The notes beneath the pieces are model-generated. The model was not told where the DNA came from, did not search any database, and worked only from the letters and a program-made list of their open reading frames with translations. A DNA stretch of 64,000 nucleotides from Woeseiaceae bacterium (GTDB taxonomy: Bacteria > Pseudomonadota > Gammaproteobacteria > Steroidobacterales > Woeseiaceae). The stretch lies in contig JAJFKV010000015.1 of assembly GCA_021773055.1 (NCBI GenBank), positions 1-64,000 of the forward strand. The letters are read 5' to 3'. Both the position numbers and the translations under genes were made by a program. Every line of letters starts with the position of its first letter. Position 1 is the first letter of the stretch. This document shows positions 1 through 7,293 of this stretch, one piece after another.

Positions 1-140
1 TTGACTGGATGATTCCACCCTTCACATGCAATGGCTACTTGCCGCCTTGCATTGGTTCATCTCCAGCAACGGCACCAGTCATCTGAATCGCTCAATTGGC
101 GTATGAGGGTCGGTCGGGGTCTCCATAGCCCCGCCACATA
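1..140. other. No intact gene; possible remnant of a small reading frame
   Basis: Nothing intact is visible here. A forward frame, open from the window edge to a stop near base 84, reads MIPPFTCNGYLPP after an ATG at base 9. This resembles the start of small DUF6932-type proteins, but it is only about 25 codons long. It is probably debris beside the mobile-element end that begins at 141. Confidence 0.2.
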
Positions 141-318
141 TGTCAATCCTTTATAGAGATGTCACAGACTTAGCCAAATAGAAATGTCACAGTTAATCGA
201 AACGGCTGCTTATTTGGCCTTGGCGACTGACAGACCGTATCGGTCTTTGGTGGCTGGTTATATGTTGGCTTTTCTTGATCTCCGTGAGAACGGCACCTAG
301 ACGTTTGTTGTCGACAAT
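141..318 (-). mobile_element. Isolated end of an IS1202-like insertion sequence
   Basis: This 178-base stretch is nearly identical to 2001-2178, the end of the complete element that carries the transposase 3' terminus. It differs by scattered substitutions, such as TGTCAATCC here against TGTCAGTCC there. It includes the terminal repeat and the last roughly 40 codons of the transposase. The match stops sharply at 318, where unrelated IS3-type coding sequence begins, so this is a truncated second copy. It is in direct orientation relative to the complete copy, and the two bracket the 319-2000 segment. Confidence 0.85.
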
Positions 319-453
319 CAGCCAGTCAAAGAGGTCGCTCGAGATGTGGCTCGATCCATTGTCGGAGAGTAATCGCGGTCTCCGGTCAGTTTGATCGCAG
401 CCCGATGCCTGCAAAGCAAGTTCCAGCGTCTCGGCGACATCACAGCTGGTCAC
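193..453 (-). pseudogene. Chimeric transposase remnant (IS3-type core joined to IS1202-type C-terminus)
   Basis: The 86-residue frame is a fusion of two unrelated transposase pieces. Residues 1 to about 45 (DVAETLELALQASGCD, then PRLLSDNGSSHISSDL) match the DDE core of IS3-family OrfB proteins around the second catalytic Asp. From residue 46 (IVDNKRLGAVLTEIKK) it is the C-terminal tail of the transposase at 2053-3342. No start signal, N-terminal domain or catalytic Glu is present, so it cannot make an active enzyme. The join at about base 318 records a deletion or recombination between two elements. Confidence 0.8.
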
Positions 454-694
454 GTTTGTAGCGCTTCCATCCTGTTCGCCTGTGTGGAGTTGGGGTTACC
501 GTTCTTGTTTTTGTGCGAAATACTCCGGCCTAATCCGCGCATTTATGGAAAAAGCTGAGTTTAAACGAAATCAGGGGCTCGGCAAAACCGGCTCCGACAA
601 GCTGTTGATTTTACAATAAATCGCTACCGACACGTTTGCAGCTCGGCAATATAAGCCGTATTTGGTCAATATATCACAATTGGTTATTTCCATA

Positions 695-730
695 ATGATT
701 GAGTCAGTACTATTGTATTGACTCAATCAT
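695..730. promoter_or_regulatory. Perfect 12-bp inverted repeat upstream of an exported-protein gene
   Basis: ATGATTGAGTCA at 695-706 is repeated inverted as TGACTCAATCAT at 719-730, separated by 12 bases. It lies directly ahead of the gene starting near 761. It could be an operator or an mRNA hairpin; no T-tract follows, so a terminator is less likely. A second palindrome, TTGAGATATCTCAA (761-774), overlaps the proposed start codon. Confidence 0.5.
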
Positions 731-760
731 AATCTCATGGTAGCGAGAAACGAGGCCAAA

Positions 761-1378
761 TTGAGATATCTCAATAGTTTTCTGGTATTTATTTCGACCT
801 GTCTCATAGCGAGCGCCTTTGCTGGGCCGATGACATTTTCTACACAAAAAGAATCCTCCGGGCAGGTGTACGGCGAAGTTGAGTTCGCCTTCAAGGTCCA
901 GATGTTCGTCGCTATGTACGATTCTCTATTTCGCCAACAATTTGATTCTCGGTTATTACCATCGGAGTCTCACGCTATGCATGAATTCGTAGTTCGTGAG
1001 CGCATGGAAATTGAGAAAGACATCGAAGCGTACAAGAATGAAATGCGTGCTGTTTGCGATACTGCAATGTCTGGTGACGCAGAAGAGAAACTGGACAGGA
1101 ATTATCAAGTTTCAATTGAGTATTATGCAGCTCGAACTGGTCGACTTCGAAAGATGCTTGGGGCGTTGCCACCGAACACTCAGAAATTGCTGGGCGAAGT
1201 AATTGACGCCGCTTTAGAGAAGACTGCGAAAGACTTGAGCGTATACCGAGCCGATTTGTCAAGGGACGATGAAAAACTTCAGTTCCTAAAATCTTATGAC
1301 ATGGAATGTGAAATGTATCAGACGGGCAGCGTTCCCGATATTCTTAGGCTAATGGAGGAAGAGCCACATGAAGACTAA
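761..1378 (+). CDS. Predicted exported protein of unknown function
   Basis: No family is recognised. The frame is open from an ATG at 737, but that ATG has no Shine-Dalgarno. A TTG at 761 is preceded by GAGG (752-755) at good spacing and gives a typical signal peptide (MRYLNSFLVFIS, ending SAFA before GPM), so I prefer 761, giving 205 residues. The mature part is charged and probably helical, with two cysteines (near CDTAM and MECEM) that could pair after export. It overlaps the next gene by 11 bases, so the two form an operon. It lies in the segment bracketed by two copies of one IS end, which suggests acquired DNA. An inverted repeat sits just upstream. Confidence 0.55.
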   Translation: MRYLNSFLVFISTCLIASAFAGPMTFSTQKESSGQVYGEVEFAFKVQMFVAMYDSLFRQQFDSRLLPSESHAMHEFVVRERMEIEKDIEAYKNEMRAVCDTAMSGDAEEKLDRNYQVSIEYYAARTGRLRKMLGALPPNTQKLLGEVIDAALEKTAKDLSVYRADLSRDDEKLQFLKSYDMECEMYQTGSVPDILRLMEEEPHED

Positions 1379-1841
1379 AGTGATCATTGTTCTGATGACG
1401 TTACTTGGTTTTTTCGCAGTAACGCCGCGGGTAGCGGATGCTGGAGGGCTCATATTGGTCAGTTGTTTTAATGGCACACCGCCAGGTGGACTCGGGCCGA
1501 ACCCTACAGCAATATGCGTAATGCTCTGGGGTCCTGGTGGTGCAGGACAGTTTGCGTCCTTTGCGGTCACAACGGCTGCTATTTCACCGCCAGGAGTAAT
1601 CGGCAATACGGTAAACTCTGTACACAATATAGTTTCCCCACCGACGGGGGATGTTATTCGCCAATTGTCGATAGTATGTGCGTCAGGTCCCGTGGTTGGT
1701 ACAATGAGTGCTCTTGGCATCGGTAGAATTCTTTCCGGTTCGATGCAGCTTCCAGTTCAAGTTTCTTCCGGGATTACAGGGGGTACTTACCCAGTGTTTT
1801 GCCCTGGCGGGTCGACTGGTGGGATGAGCACGCTCACCTAG
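1368..1841 (+). CDS. Predicted secreted glycine-rich protein of unknown function
   Basis: This 157-residue product has a clear signal peptide (MKTKVIIVLMTLLGFFAV, cleavage probably after ADA). The mature protein is rich in Gly, Pro, Ser, Thr and Val with few charges. It holds four cysteines (VSCF, AICV, IVCA, VFCP), enough for two disulfides. The composition suggests a small extracellular or beta-structured protein; no known domain is recognised. The ATG at 1368 overlaps the stop of the upstream gene and has a strong GGAGG ahead of it, so translation is probably coupled. Its partner is also an exported protein, so the two may act together outside the cytoplasm; this is inference. Confidence 0.6.
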   Translation: MKTKVIIVLMTLLGFFAVTPRVADAGGLILVSCFNGTPPGGLGPNPTAICVMLWGPGGAGQFASFAVTTAAISPPGVIGNTVNSVHNIVSPPTGDVIRQLSIVCASGPVVGTMSALGIGRILSGSMQLPVQVSSGITGGTYPVFCPGGSTGGMSTLT

Positions 1842-2000
1842 TGAACTCTCGTTCTCTCGAGTTTGTTCCTTAGCCCAAATGCCGGAATAGGTGCCGTAGT
1901 GTTTTGATCGATTGAGTTGCTCGTAAACCTTGATTCACGATATTGGGCCAGCTGTCAGAATGCGGAAAAGCGGGCATTACAACTTTGGTCCTACACCACG

Positions 2001-3495
2001 TGTCAGTCCTTTATGGAGATATCACAGGCTTAGCTAAATAGAAACGTCACAGTTAATCGAAACGGCTGTTTACTTGGCCTTGGCGACTGACAGACCGTAT
2101 CGGTCTTTGGTGGCTGGTTATATGTTGGTTTTTCTTGATCTCCGTGAGAACAGCACCTAAACGTTTGTTGTCGACAATGCTAGCCTGATTAATGTGCCGC
2201 ACTTTATCAAACATTCGATAGGGCAGCGATTTACCCTGATGCCGTATCTCGATGCGTCCATCGGGAAAATCGTAAACCTCGACCTTTTTGCGTTTTAGGC
2301 CGGCCGTTTCATCGTTGGGCTCGAGTAAGAATCGGATGCGATCGTATTGAAGTGTGAGACTGTTAGAAACCGTCCGTTGCTCCTTCACGACCAATATTGT
2401 CTCTGGATCCTCATGTTCGGCAGTCGGTCGATGCAGATCCTTGTCGTTGGCCGCCGGCTTTGCAAATCGCCGATTGAAGTCTTCAACAAACTTTGGTAAA
2501 TAAACATTCGCTGTGGCCATGTCATCGATACCTTCCAAGCGAAGTTCTTTTACGAGACGGTCCTGCAGCGTTAGGTTAGCCCGTTCGACACGACCTTTGG
2601 CCTGACAGGTGTTGGCACACAGAATTTCAATGTTCAATTCCTTCAGGGCCCGACCGAACTGAGTCATGTTGTCGCCGCCCAATGCGCCCTTGGTGTTTAC
2701 ACGAAAAACGCTGTGCTTGTCGCTGTACAGCGCCAGTGGCTTACCATGCTGGTCGATGTAGTGGTGCATTGCGCGCATGTAATCGAACGTGCTTTCACTT
2801 TTTGCAAACTGTAAATGCATTAGTCGACTGGTGGCATCATCGATGAAAACGAGGAGGGTGCACTTCGGTCCTCGATCTTCAAACCACCAGTGCGGCGAGC
2901 CGTCAATCTGAATCAGCTCGCCCACACATTCTCGTCGATTCCTGGGCTGATACACGCGCTTGTTGTGCTGTCTGCGGGTCGTCCATAGCCCGGCAGAGAT
3001 CATCCACTGCCGGAGGGTCTCTTTGCCAACAACGAGCTGATGACGTTCCAGAAGCTTCTCGCAGGCCAACGTGGGTCCAAAATCATGGTAATGCTCGCGA
3101 ACCAGTTCTACGATCTGATTTTGATAGCCACGCGGATACTTGCGGTTGCTGGGCTTACCACGGCGTTTTGATACCAGCCCGGCGGCACCATCGGCCGCGT
3201 ATCGCAGTAACCAGCGGTGCACCTGGCGTCGGCTGACACCGTGCAATTTAGCTGCACGAGTGACGCTCAAACGCTTTTCCTGAATCTTCCGAACCGAATC
3301 AAGTCGGCTTAACTCTGTCTCACTCATGATCACCAGTGACATAGGCTTGTCCTTTCGCTTTGCTCGCAGACCGCGAGTATGCTCAGAACAATCAATTGTC
3401 TTTCAAGTATTTACCGGGTTTTGTGGCCACCAAGAAATACCAGAGTGTGACATCTCTAATTGGCCCAAGTGAGACATTACTATCAGGCCCTTACA
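2001..3495 (-). mobile_element. Complete IS1202-like insertion sequence
   Basis: The element is about 1.5 kb with one transposase gene on the minus strand. The 2001 end (TGTCAGTCC...) and the reverse complement of the 3495 end (TGTAAGGGCC...) align without gaps over about 27 bases with roughly 17 identities. A better conserved inner stretch follows, ending in GTCACA on both sides. These are imperfect terminal inverted repeats. No convincing target duplication was found. The end at 2001 also occurs alone at 141-318. Confidence 0.8.
2053..3342 (-). CDS. IS1202-family (ISNCY) DDE transposase
   Basis: The 429-residue protein catalyses movement of the surrounding element. Residues about 8-55 form a helix-turn-helix (LSVTRAAKLHGVSRRQVHRW) and a second DNA-binding part follows. 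The integrase core has the DDE triad at Asp147 (IQIDGSPHWWF), Asp208 (LYSDKHSVF) and Glu253 (GRVERANLTLQDR). FEDRGPKCTLLVFIDDAT is typical of the IS1202 group. The ATG at 3342 has AAAGGA about 10 bases upstream. Length and motifs look complete, so it may be active. Its last roughly 40 codons are duplicated at 193-318. Confidence 0.88.
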   Translation of the reverse strand: MSLVIMSETELSRLDSVRKIQEKRLSVTRAAKLHGVSRRQVHRWLLRYAADGAAGLVSKRRGKPSNRKYPRGYQNQIVELVREHYHDFGPTLACEKLLERHQLVVGKETLRQWMISAGLWTTRRQHNKRVYQPRNRRECVGELIQIDGSPHWWFEDRGPKCTLLVFIDDATSRLMHLQFAKSESTFDYMRAMHHYIDQHGKPLALYSDKHSVFRVNTKGALGGDNMTQFGRALKELNIEILCANTCQAKGRVERANLTLQDRLVKELRLEGIDDMATANVYLPKFVEDFNRRFAKPAANDKDLHRPTAEHEDPETILVVKEQRTVSNSLTLQYDRIRFLLEPNDETAGLKRKKVEVYDFPDGRIEIRHQGKSLPYRMFDKVRHINQASIVDNKRLGAVLTEIKKNQHITSHQRPIRSVSRQGQVNSRFD

Positions 3496-3564
3496 ACATA
3501 TATGCGCATAATGTATATTATGTTAAATCAGATATGTATGATCAATCACTGCTAGGATAAGAGT

Positions 3565-4392
3565 GTGAAAGCAACCCGCCTCTTCTGCCTGACGCTCCTG
3601 TTCACAACGACTGTTTCCCTCGCCGATACAGCGTCCCGTGTTCAGTACCTCGCCAACGAAGGTGTCGCGGTCTTTCATGGGGAAACTACGCTCCTGTTTG
3701 ATCCATTGTTTCAAACGCGCGACGCGTACTACGCTCAAGTACCGGAAAAAACCCGTGAGGCAATAATTAAGGGCTCGGAGCCTTTCAGCAACATTTCGGC
3801 CATCTTTGTCAGCCACTACCACCTGGATCATTTCGATCCTGTCGATATGCTGCGTTTGATGGCGCAGCAAAAATCGACTCAACTCTATGCTCCCCAGCAG
3901 GCTGTCAAAGCCATGCGGTTTGCTTCCAGCAAGGATCAGGCTGATATATTCGAGCGAGTCATTGCCCTGGATCTTGATTACGGTGATGCGCCGAGAATAA
4001 TCCAAAGTGGAAACTTAACGGTTCAAGGCTTCTATATCCCGCACTCAGGCTGGCCAAAGGCCAGAACGGATGTCGAAAATATCGCTTTTAGGGTCACAAT
4101 TGATGATGTAGCAACTGTGGTCCATCTTGGTGATGCAGATGCTCACAATGAGCATTTCGCTCTTCATGAGCATGAATGGCAGGAGAAGGAAGCGGGCGTC
4201 GCCCTGCCCCCGTACTGGTTTTTCGATTCGGCAGACGGTAACGACATTCTGGACACGTACATTAAACCGTTGCGAACGATCGGAATTCACGTCCCGGCTG
4301 CGTACAAAAACGCAGAAAATATCCCGAAAGAATTCGAGGGCTTCGACCTGTTCACTAAGCCCGGAGAGACGAGGCCTCTAATTGAACGATAA
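3565..4392 (+). CDS. MBL-fold metallo-hydrolase, probably periplasmic
   Basis: This 275-residue protein has a signal peptide (MKATRLFCLTLLFTTTVSLA) followed by a metallo-beta-lactamase fold of the UlaG/YhfI-like type. The metal-binding motif HYHLDH is at residues 84-89. A later Gly-Asp (VVHLGDAD) and His (IPHSG) supply further ligands. It should be a hydrolase using one or two metal ions; the substrate cannot be told. The start is GTG at 3565. The right end of the IS element lies 70 bases upstream and may have replaced or supplied the promoter. The 3' end overlaps the next gene by 11 bases, marking an operon with the TPR protein. Confidence 0.82.
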   Translation: MKATRLFCLTLLFTTTVSLADTASRVQYLANEGVAVFHGETTLLFDPLFQTRDAYYAQVPEKTREAIIKGSEPFSNISAIFVSHYHLDHFDPVDMLRLMAQQKSTQLYAPQQAVKAMRFASSKDQADIFERVIALDLDYGDAPRIIQSGNLTVQGFYIPHSGWPKARTDVENIAFRVTIDDVATVVHLGDADAHNEHFALHEHEWQEKEAGVALPPYWFFDSADGNDILDTYIKPLRTIGIHVPAAYKNAENIPKEFEGFDLFTKPGETRPLIER

Positions 4393-4990
4393 TCCAAAAA
4401 ATAGCGGACAGTCTGCGGCGCGAGCCGCGGGCCCGACCTGGCTGCAGGTGATAGCGCTCCTATTGGTCTTTGGGGCGATCGTATTTGCGGTAGCTCGTCA
4501 AATGTATATTGGTGATGCACAAACCGTATCGGCTGCCGGCAGAGGTACTGCCGCGCCACCGGCTATGCCCCAACGCGACAAGCTTGAGATAAATACCGCA
4601 CTGATGGAATCGCTGCTTTCGTTCGACTCGAAGAAAAAAGATCCGGCGACGATGTCATTGTTGGCAAACAAATATTTCGCGAACAAACAATATGTTGAAG
4701 CAGCAGACCTGTATGGGCAGTTGTCTGCCATAGATCCGGGAAACGTTGATATTCAGAACAACCTGGGCCTCACACTTCACTACATCAACAAATCGGAAGA
4801 AGCACTTGCCGTGCTCATGAAAGGCTCAGCGCTGGATCCGAACAACCAACGGATCTGGTTGACTCTGGGGTATGTGAACAAGGAACTCGGAAATCTGGCA
4901 GAGGCAAAGTTGTCGTTGGAGACAGCCGAGCGAATCGATGCTGCCAGCGACGTTGGGAGATCGGCGTCAAAAATGCTCTCCGAACTATGA
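4382..4990 (+). CDS. Membrane-anchored TPR protein
   Basis: The 202-residue protein has one transmembrane segment (residues about 20-43, LQVIALLLVFGAIVFAVARQ) and a periplasmic part with about three tetratricopeptide repeats (for example YVEAADLYGQLSAIDPGNVDIQNNLG and the next LDPNNQRIWLTLGYVNKELGN). TPRs mediate protein-protein contacts, so this is probably a scaffold. The proposed TTG start at 4382 lies inside the end of the MBL gene, implying coupled translation. No ATG exists near the N-terminus. Its partner may be the upstream hydrolase or the small downstream protein; neither is shown. Confidence 0.75.
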   Translation: MNDNPKNSGQSAARAAGPTWLQVIALLLVFGAIVFAVARQMYIGDAQTVSAAGRGTAAPPAMPQRDKLEINTALMESLLSFDSKKKDPATMSLLANKYFANKQYVEAADLYGQLSAIDPGNVDIQNNLGLTLHYINKSEEALAVLMKGSALDPNNQRIWLTLGYVNKELGNLAEAKLSLETAERIDAASDVGRSASKMLSEL

Positions 4991-5014
4991 TGCGAGACAA
5001 TCTCCAGAACGCAT

Positions 5015-5356
5015 ATGTTTGAAGTTGCCAGAGAAACGAGATTCGCGAAACGGATCGTACGGCGCCTTCTGAAATCGCACAGGGTGATCAGCGCCGGAAA
5101 CCCCGACCTTGCCGGCATTGCACTCTATAAAGAGATTCTCCTGCACTCGAAGTTAGTGTCTGCTGACGATATCAACAAGGTGCTTAGTCAGTCTGAGGAC
5201 AGTGCTGACGCGTGGACGTCCGAAGCCAAAGATCGCCTGCATTTTCGGCAGGTCGTACACTTTCTCGTAATGTCGTTGCACGAAGCCGCAGGCAGCGAAG
5301 GTGCTGTAGTTTCCTTTAGGGAAATTGTGTACTCGCTTGTACCTAGGAATTTATAA
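5015..5356 (+). CDS. Small protein of unknown function
   Basis: This 113-residue product is not recognised. It has no signal peptide or membrane segment. The N-terminus is basic (RETRFAKRIVRRLLKSHR) and the rest is mixed and probably helical. It begins 25 bases after the TPR gene on the same strand and is likely the last gene of the MBL/TPR operon. It nearly meets the convergent ferritin-like gene: its stop is at 5356 and the other gene ends at 5362, leaving no room for a terminator. Confidence 0.5.
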   Translation: MFEVARETRFAKRIVRRLLKSHRVISAGNPDLAGIALYKEILLHSKLVSADDINKVLSQSEDSADAWTSEAKDRLHFRQVVHFLVMSLHEAAGSEGAVVSFREIVYSLVPRNL

Positions 5357-5361
5357 AGACC

Positions 5362-6129
5362 TCAGTCACAACGCCCAAATGAACTGTCGCACTGCAGCGA
5401 TTGCGGGATGTCGCGGACAGAATTCCTGAGTACAAGCCGTTCTGCGAGCTGGCTGTAGGACTTCCATCGCGCAAGCACCTGCCTCTTGCCGATACCTAGG
5501 TCGCTTATGGCACGACGATGGTCCAGCAGCACCACAACTGACGCTGAGACCATCACCAGGCGCCAGATCCAGACGAAAAGTCGTTTGCGCCACGCTGTGG
5601 GTGTCTGTACACGCAAAAAGTCACAGTGAAAGTACAAATGGGAGCGCTCGTCCTCGACGATCTCGAGTAATTGCTCTCGTAAACGCGATTGCGGAAGATG
5701 CACCGCCAATAAATGGTAGTAACAAATCCCGACGACTTCGGCGGCCAGAAGGACCAGCACTTTCAGCCGCAATCCAATCAGACGTCTGGCAAACACAAAC
5801 AGACGTGCCGTCCAGTTGTTGCCAATAAGGTTTCCACCGAGCAAGCGAACGCACATTGCCAGTATGTTGGCATGTCGATGTTCTTCTTCGACGAAATACG
5901 CCATTGCGGTACCGTAATGTTGATTGAGCCCGTGCAGTGAATTGCAGAATGACTGTGCGACGATCGTGCCACCGCCCGACTCACCAAGCTGAAATATGGC
6001 CAGTGATCGTGCCAATGATTTCGGTAACGCCGAATAGTCCAGATCCTGCCTAAGTGCCGGTAATGCTCGAGTACTCCTGTCGGCGAAAAACTTTTCCCAG
6101 CCCTGCCATGTTCTGTGTTCGATACCCAT
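5362..6129 (-). CDS. Ferritin-like (di-iron) superfamily protein
   Basis: The 255-residue protein is mostly helical. It carries the carboxylate/histidine signatures of ferritin-like di-iron proteins: a Glu in LGESGGGTIVAQ, EEEHRHA in the second pair of helices, and EDERSHLYFH in the last helix of the bundle. These could bind a di-iron centre for oxidation chemistry, but the exact reaction is unknown. A hydrophobic stretch near residues 185-205 (WIWRLVMVSASVVVLL) may associate with the membrane. It is divergent from the LuxR gene at 6358, with 228 bases between. Confidence 0.6.
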   Translation of the reverse strand: MGIEHRTWQGWEKFFADRSTRALPALRQDLDYSALPKSLARSLAIFQLGESGGGTIVAQSFCNSLHGLNQHYGTAMAYFVEEEHRHANILAMCVRLLGGNLIGNNWTARLFVFARRLIGLRLKVLVLLAAEVVGICYYHLLAVHLPQSRLREQLLEIVEDERSHLYFHCDFLRVQTPTAWRKRLFVWIWRLVMVSASVVVLLDHRRAISDLGIGKRQVLARWKSYSQLAERLVLRNSVRDIPQSLQCDSSFGRCD

Positions 6130-6357
6130 GCCATCGTCTCCCCTGTGATTGCCTTGCTACACGTTATAAGCGCGTGGTCTGGCAAATCAGGGGCGGAAAT
6201 ATGTCTGGTTTGTGGCGTTCTGACGGCCGCGAGCCCTTATTCGAGGAACGCAACAGACCTGGATTGACCTCCAATTGATGTAGCGGCATCGATTCGAAAG
6301 AACTACAGTTCGCGTTATCCGCACCAGACGCAATTATCGAAAATGCTTGGTTGAATC

Positions 6358-7293
6358 ATGCCCTTACTGTTCGCGACTACCCTAATCTTTGGCGCAATCG
6401 CCAGCGGACTGCTACTTGGTTCGATATTTATACTCCGCGCCAAATTCAATCTGAAGTTTCTGGATACCTACACCTTTTTCATCCTGTTGGTCGTCTGCTA
6501 CGGCTTGATCAACTGGATAGGTCCTTCGCTAATAGTCATAAACTATTCTGCTGATTCCCATGGGAGATACGGGGCACTAGTACTCTTTGCCTCATTCGCC
6601 GTTCCACTTGCATTGGCCAAACTTTGGCTATTTATCCGTCTTCTCTGGGCAATGATGGAGAAGATTCCGGGACGCATGCTGTCGCGTTCCTTCTTTCTGG
6701 CGGCCTCCTCGGTTTTGCTGATCGTCGGCCTCTCGTTCTTGCACGACACTGGTGCCGAAGGTACTAACGCGAGTTTCGTCGTATTGACGCTGGTAGGTGC
6801 CTCTGTCGTCATCGCGAACATCGTCGCTATCTCGTATTATTTGGCAGAATCGGCCGAAGATGACGCCACACCACTTTTTCGCTGTTCACGAAATTTTGGT
6901 TGGTCGTACATGATTGGATACGCCCTCTATGCGAGCCCTTATTATCTTAGTTATGTGGTCGATATCAGCTGGTATCCGGCCGTCGCACCCTATATTTACT
7001 ATCTGATGCATGTTGTTCCTTTGGGTTTTGTTTGGCGGTACAGCGCCCAACTTGACAAGGAAGGATTCACTCGTGTTGGGAAACCAGTGATAATCGAGAC
7101 AATTGCGGAGTCATATGGAATTAGTAGCCGAGAGAAAGACATACTCCATTTGGTGCTTAGCGGCCTGAATAACGCCGAGATTGCGCATCGACTGTCCAGA
7201 TCACCCAATACTGTTCGCAATCATATTTACAACATCTATAAGAAATTGGACGTAAAGAATCGCGTGCAGTTAATTCAGGTCTTCGATAACTGA
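6358..7293 (+). CDS. LuxR-type regulator with a multi-pass membrane sensor domain
   Basis: The 311-residue protein has about six or seven hydrophobic segments in residues 1-225 and a C-terminal LuxR/NarL helix-turn-helix at about 252-308 (SREKDILHLVLSGLNNAEIAHRL, then SPNTVRNHIYNIYKKL). It should be a membrane-bound, one-component transcription factor whose membrane part senses a ligand or lipid state. No receiver or kinase domain is present. The ATG at 6358 is the first in frame. It ends convergently with the CPBP-like gene, overlapping by 19 bases. Its targets are unknown; the nearest candidates are the flanking ferritin-like and CPBP-like genes. Confidence 0.8.
   Translation: MPLLFATTLIFGAIASGLLLGSIFILRAKFNLKFLDTYTFFILLVVCYGLINWIGPSLIVINYSADSHGRYGALVLFASFAVPLALAKLWLFIRLLWAMMEKIPGRMLSRSFFLAASSVLLIVGLSFLHDTGAEGTNASFVVLTLVGASVVIANIVAISYYLAESAEDDATPLFRCSRNFGWSYMIGYALYASPYYLSYVVDISWYPAVAPYIYYLMHVVPLGFVWRYSAQLDKEGFTRVGKPVIIETIAESYGISSREKDILHLVLSGLNNAEIAHRLSRSPNTVRNHIYNIYKKLDVKNRVQLIQVFDN

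Noticed and set aside
2001..3495. Target site duplication around the complete IS
   Set aside because: The bases just outside 2001 (CACCACG) and 3495 (ACATATA) do not match; only a 5-base similarity to the flank of the other copy exists.
3360..3560. 66-residue frame at the right end of the IS
   Set aside because: It runs through the IS terminal repeat and spacer and has no family resemblance or start signal.
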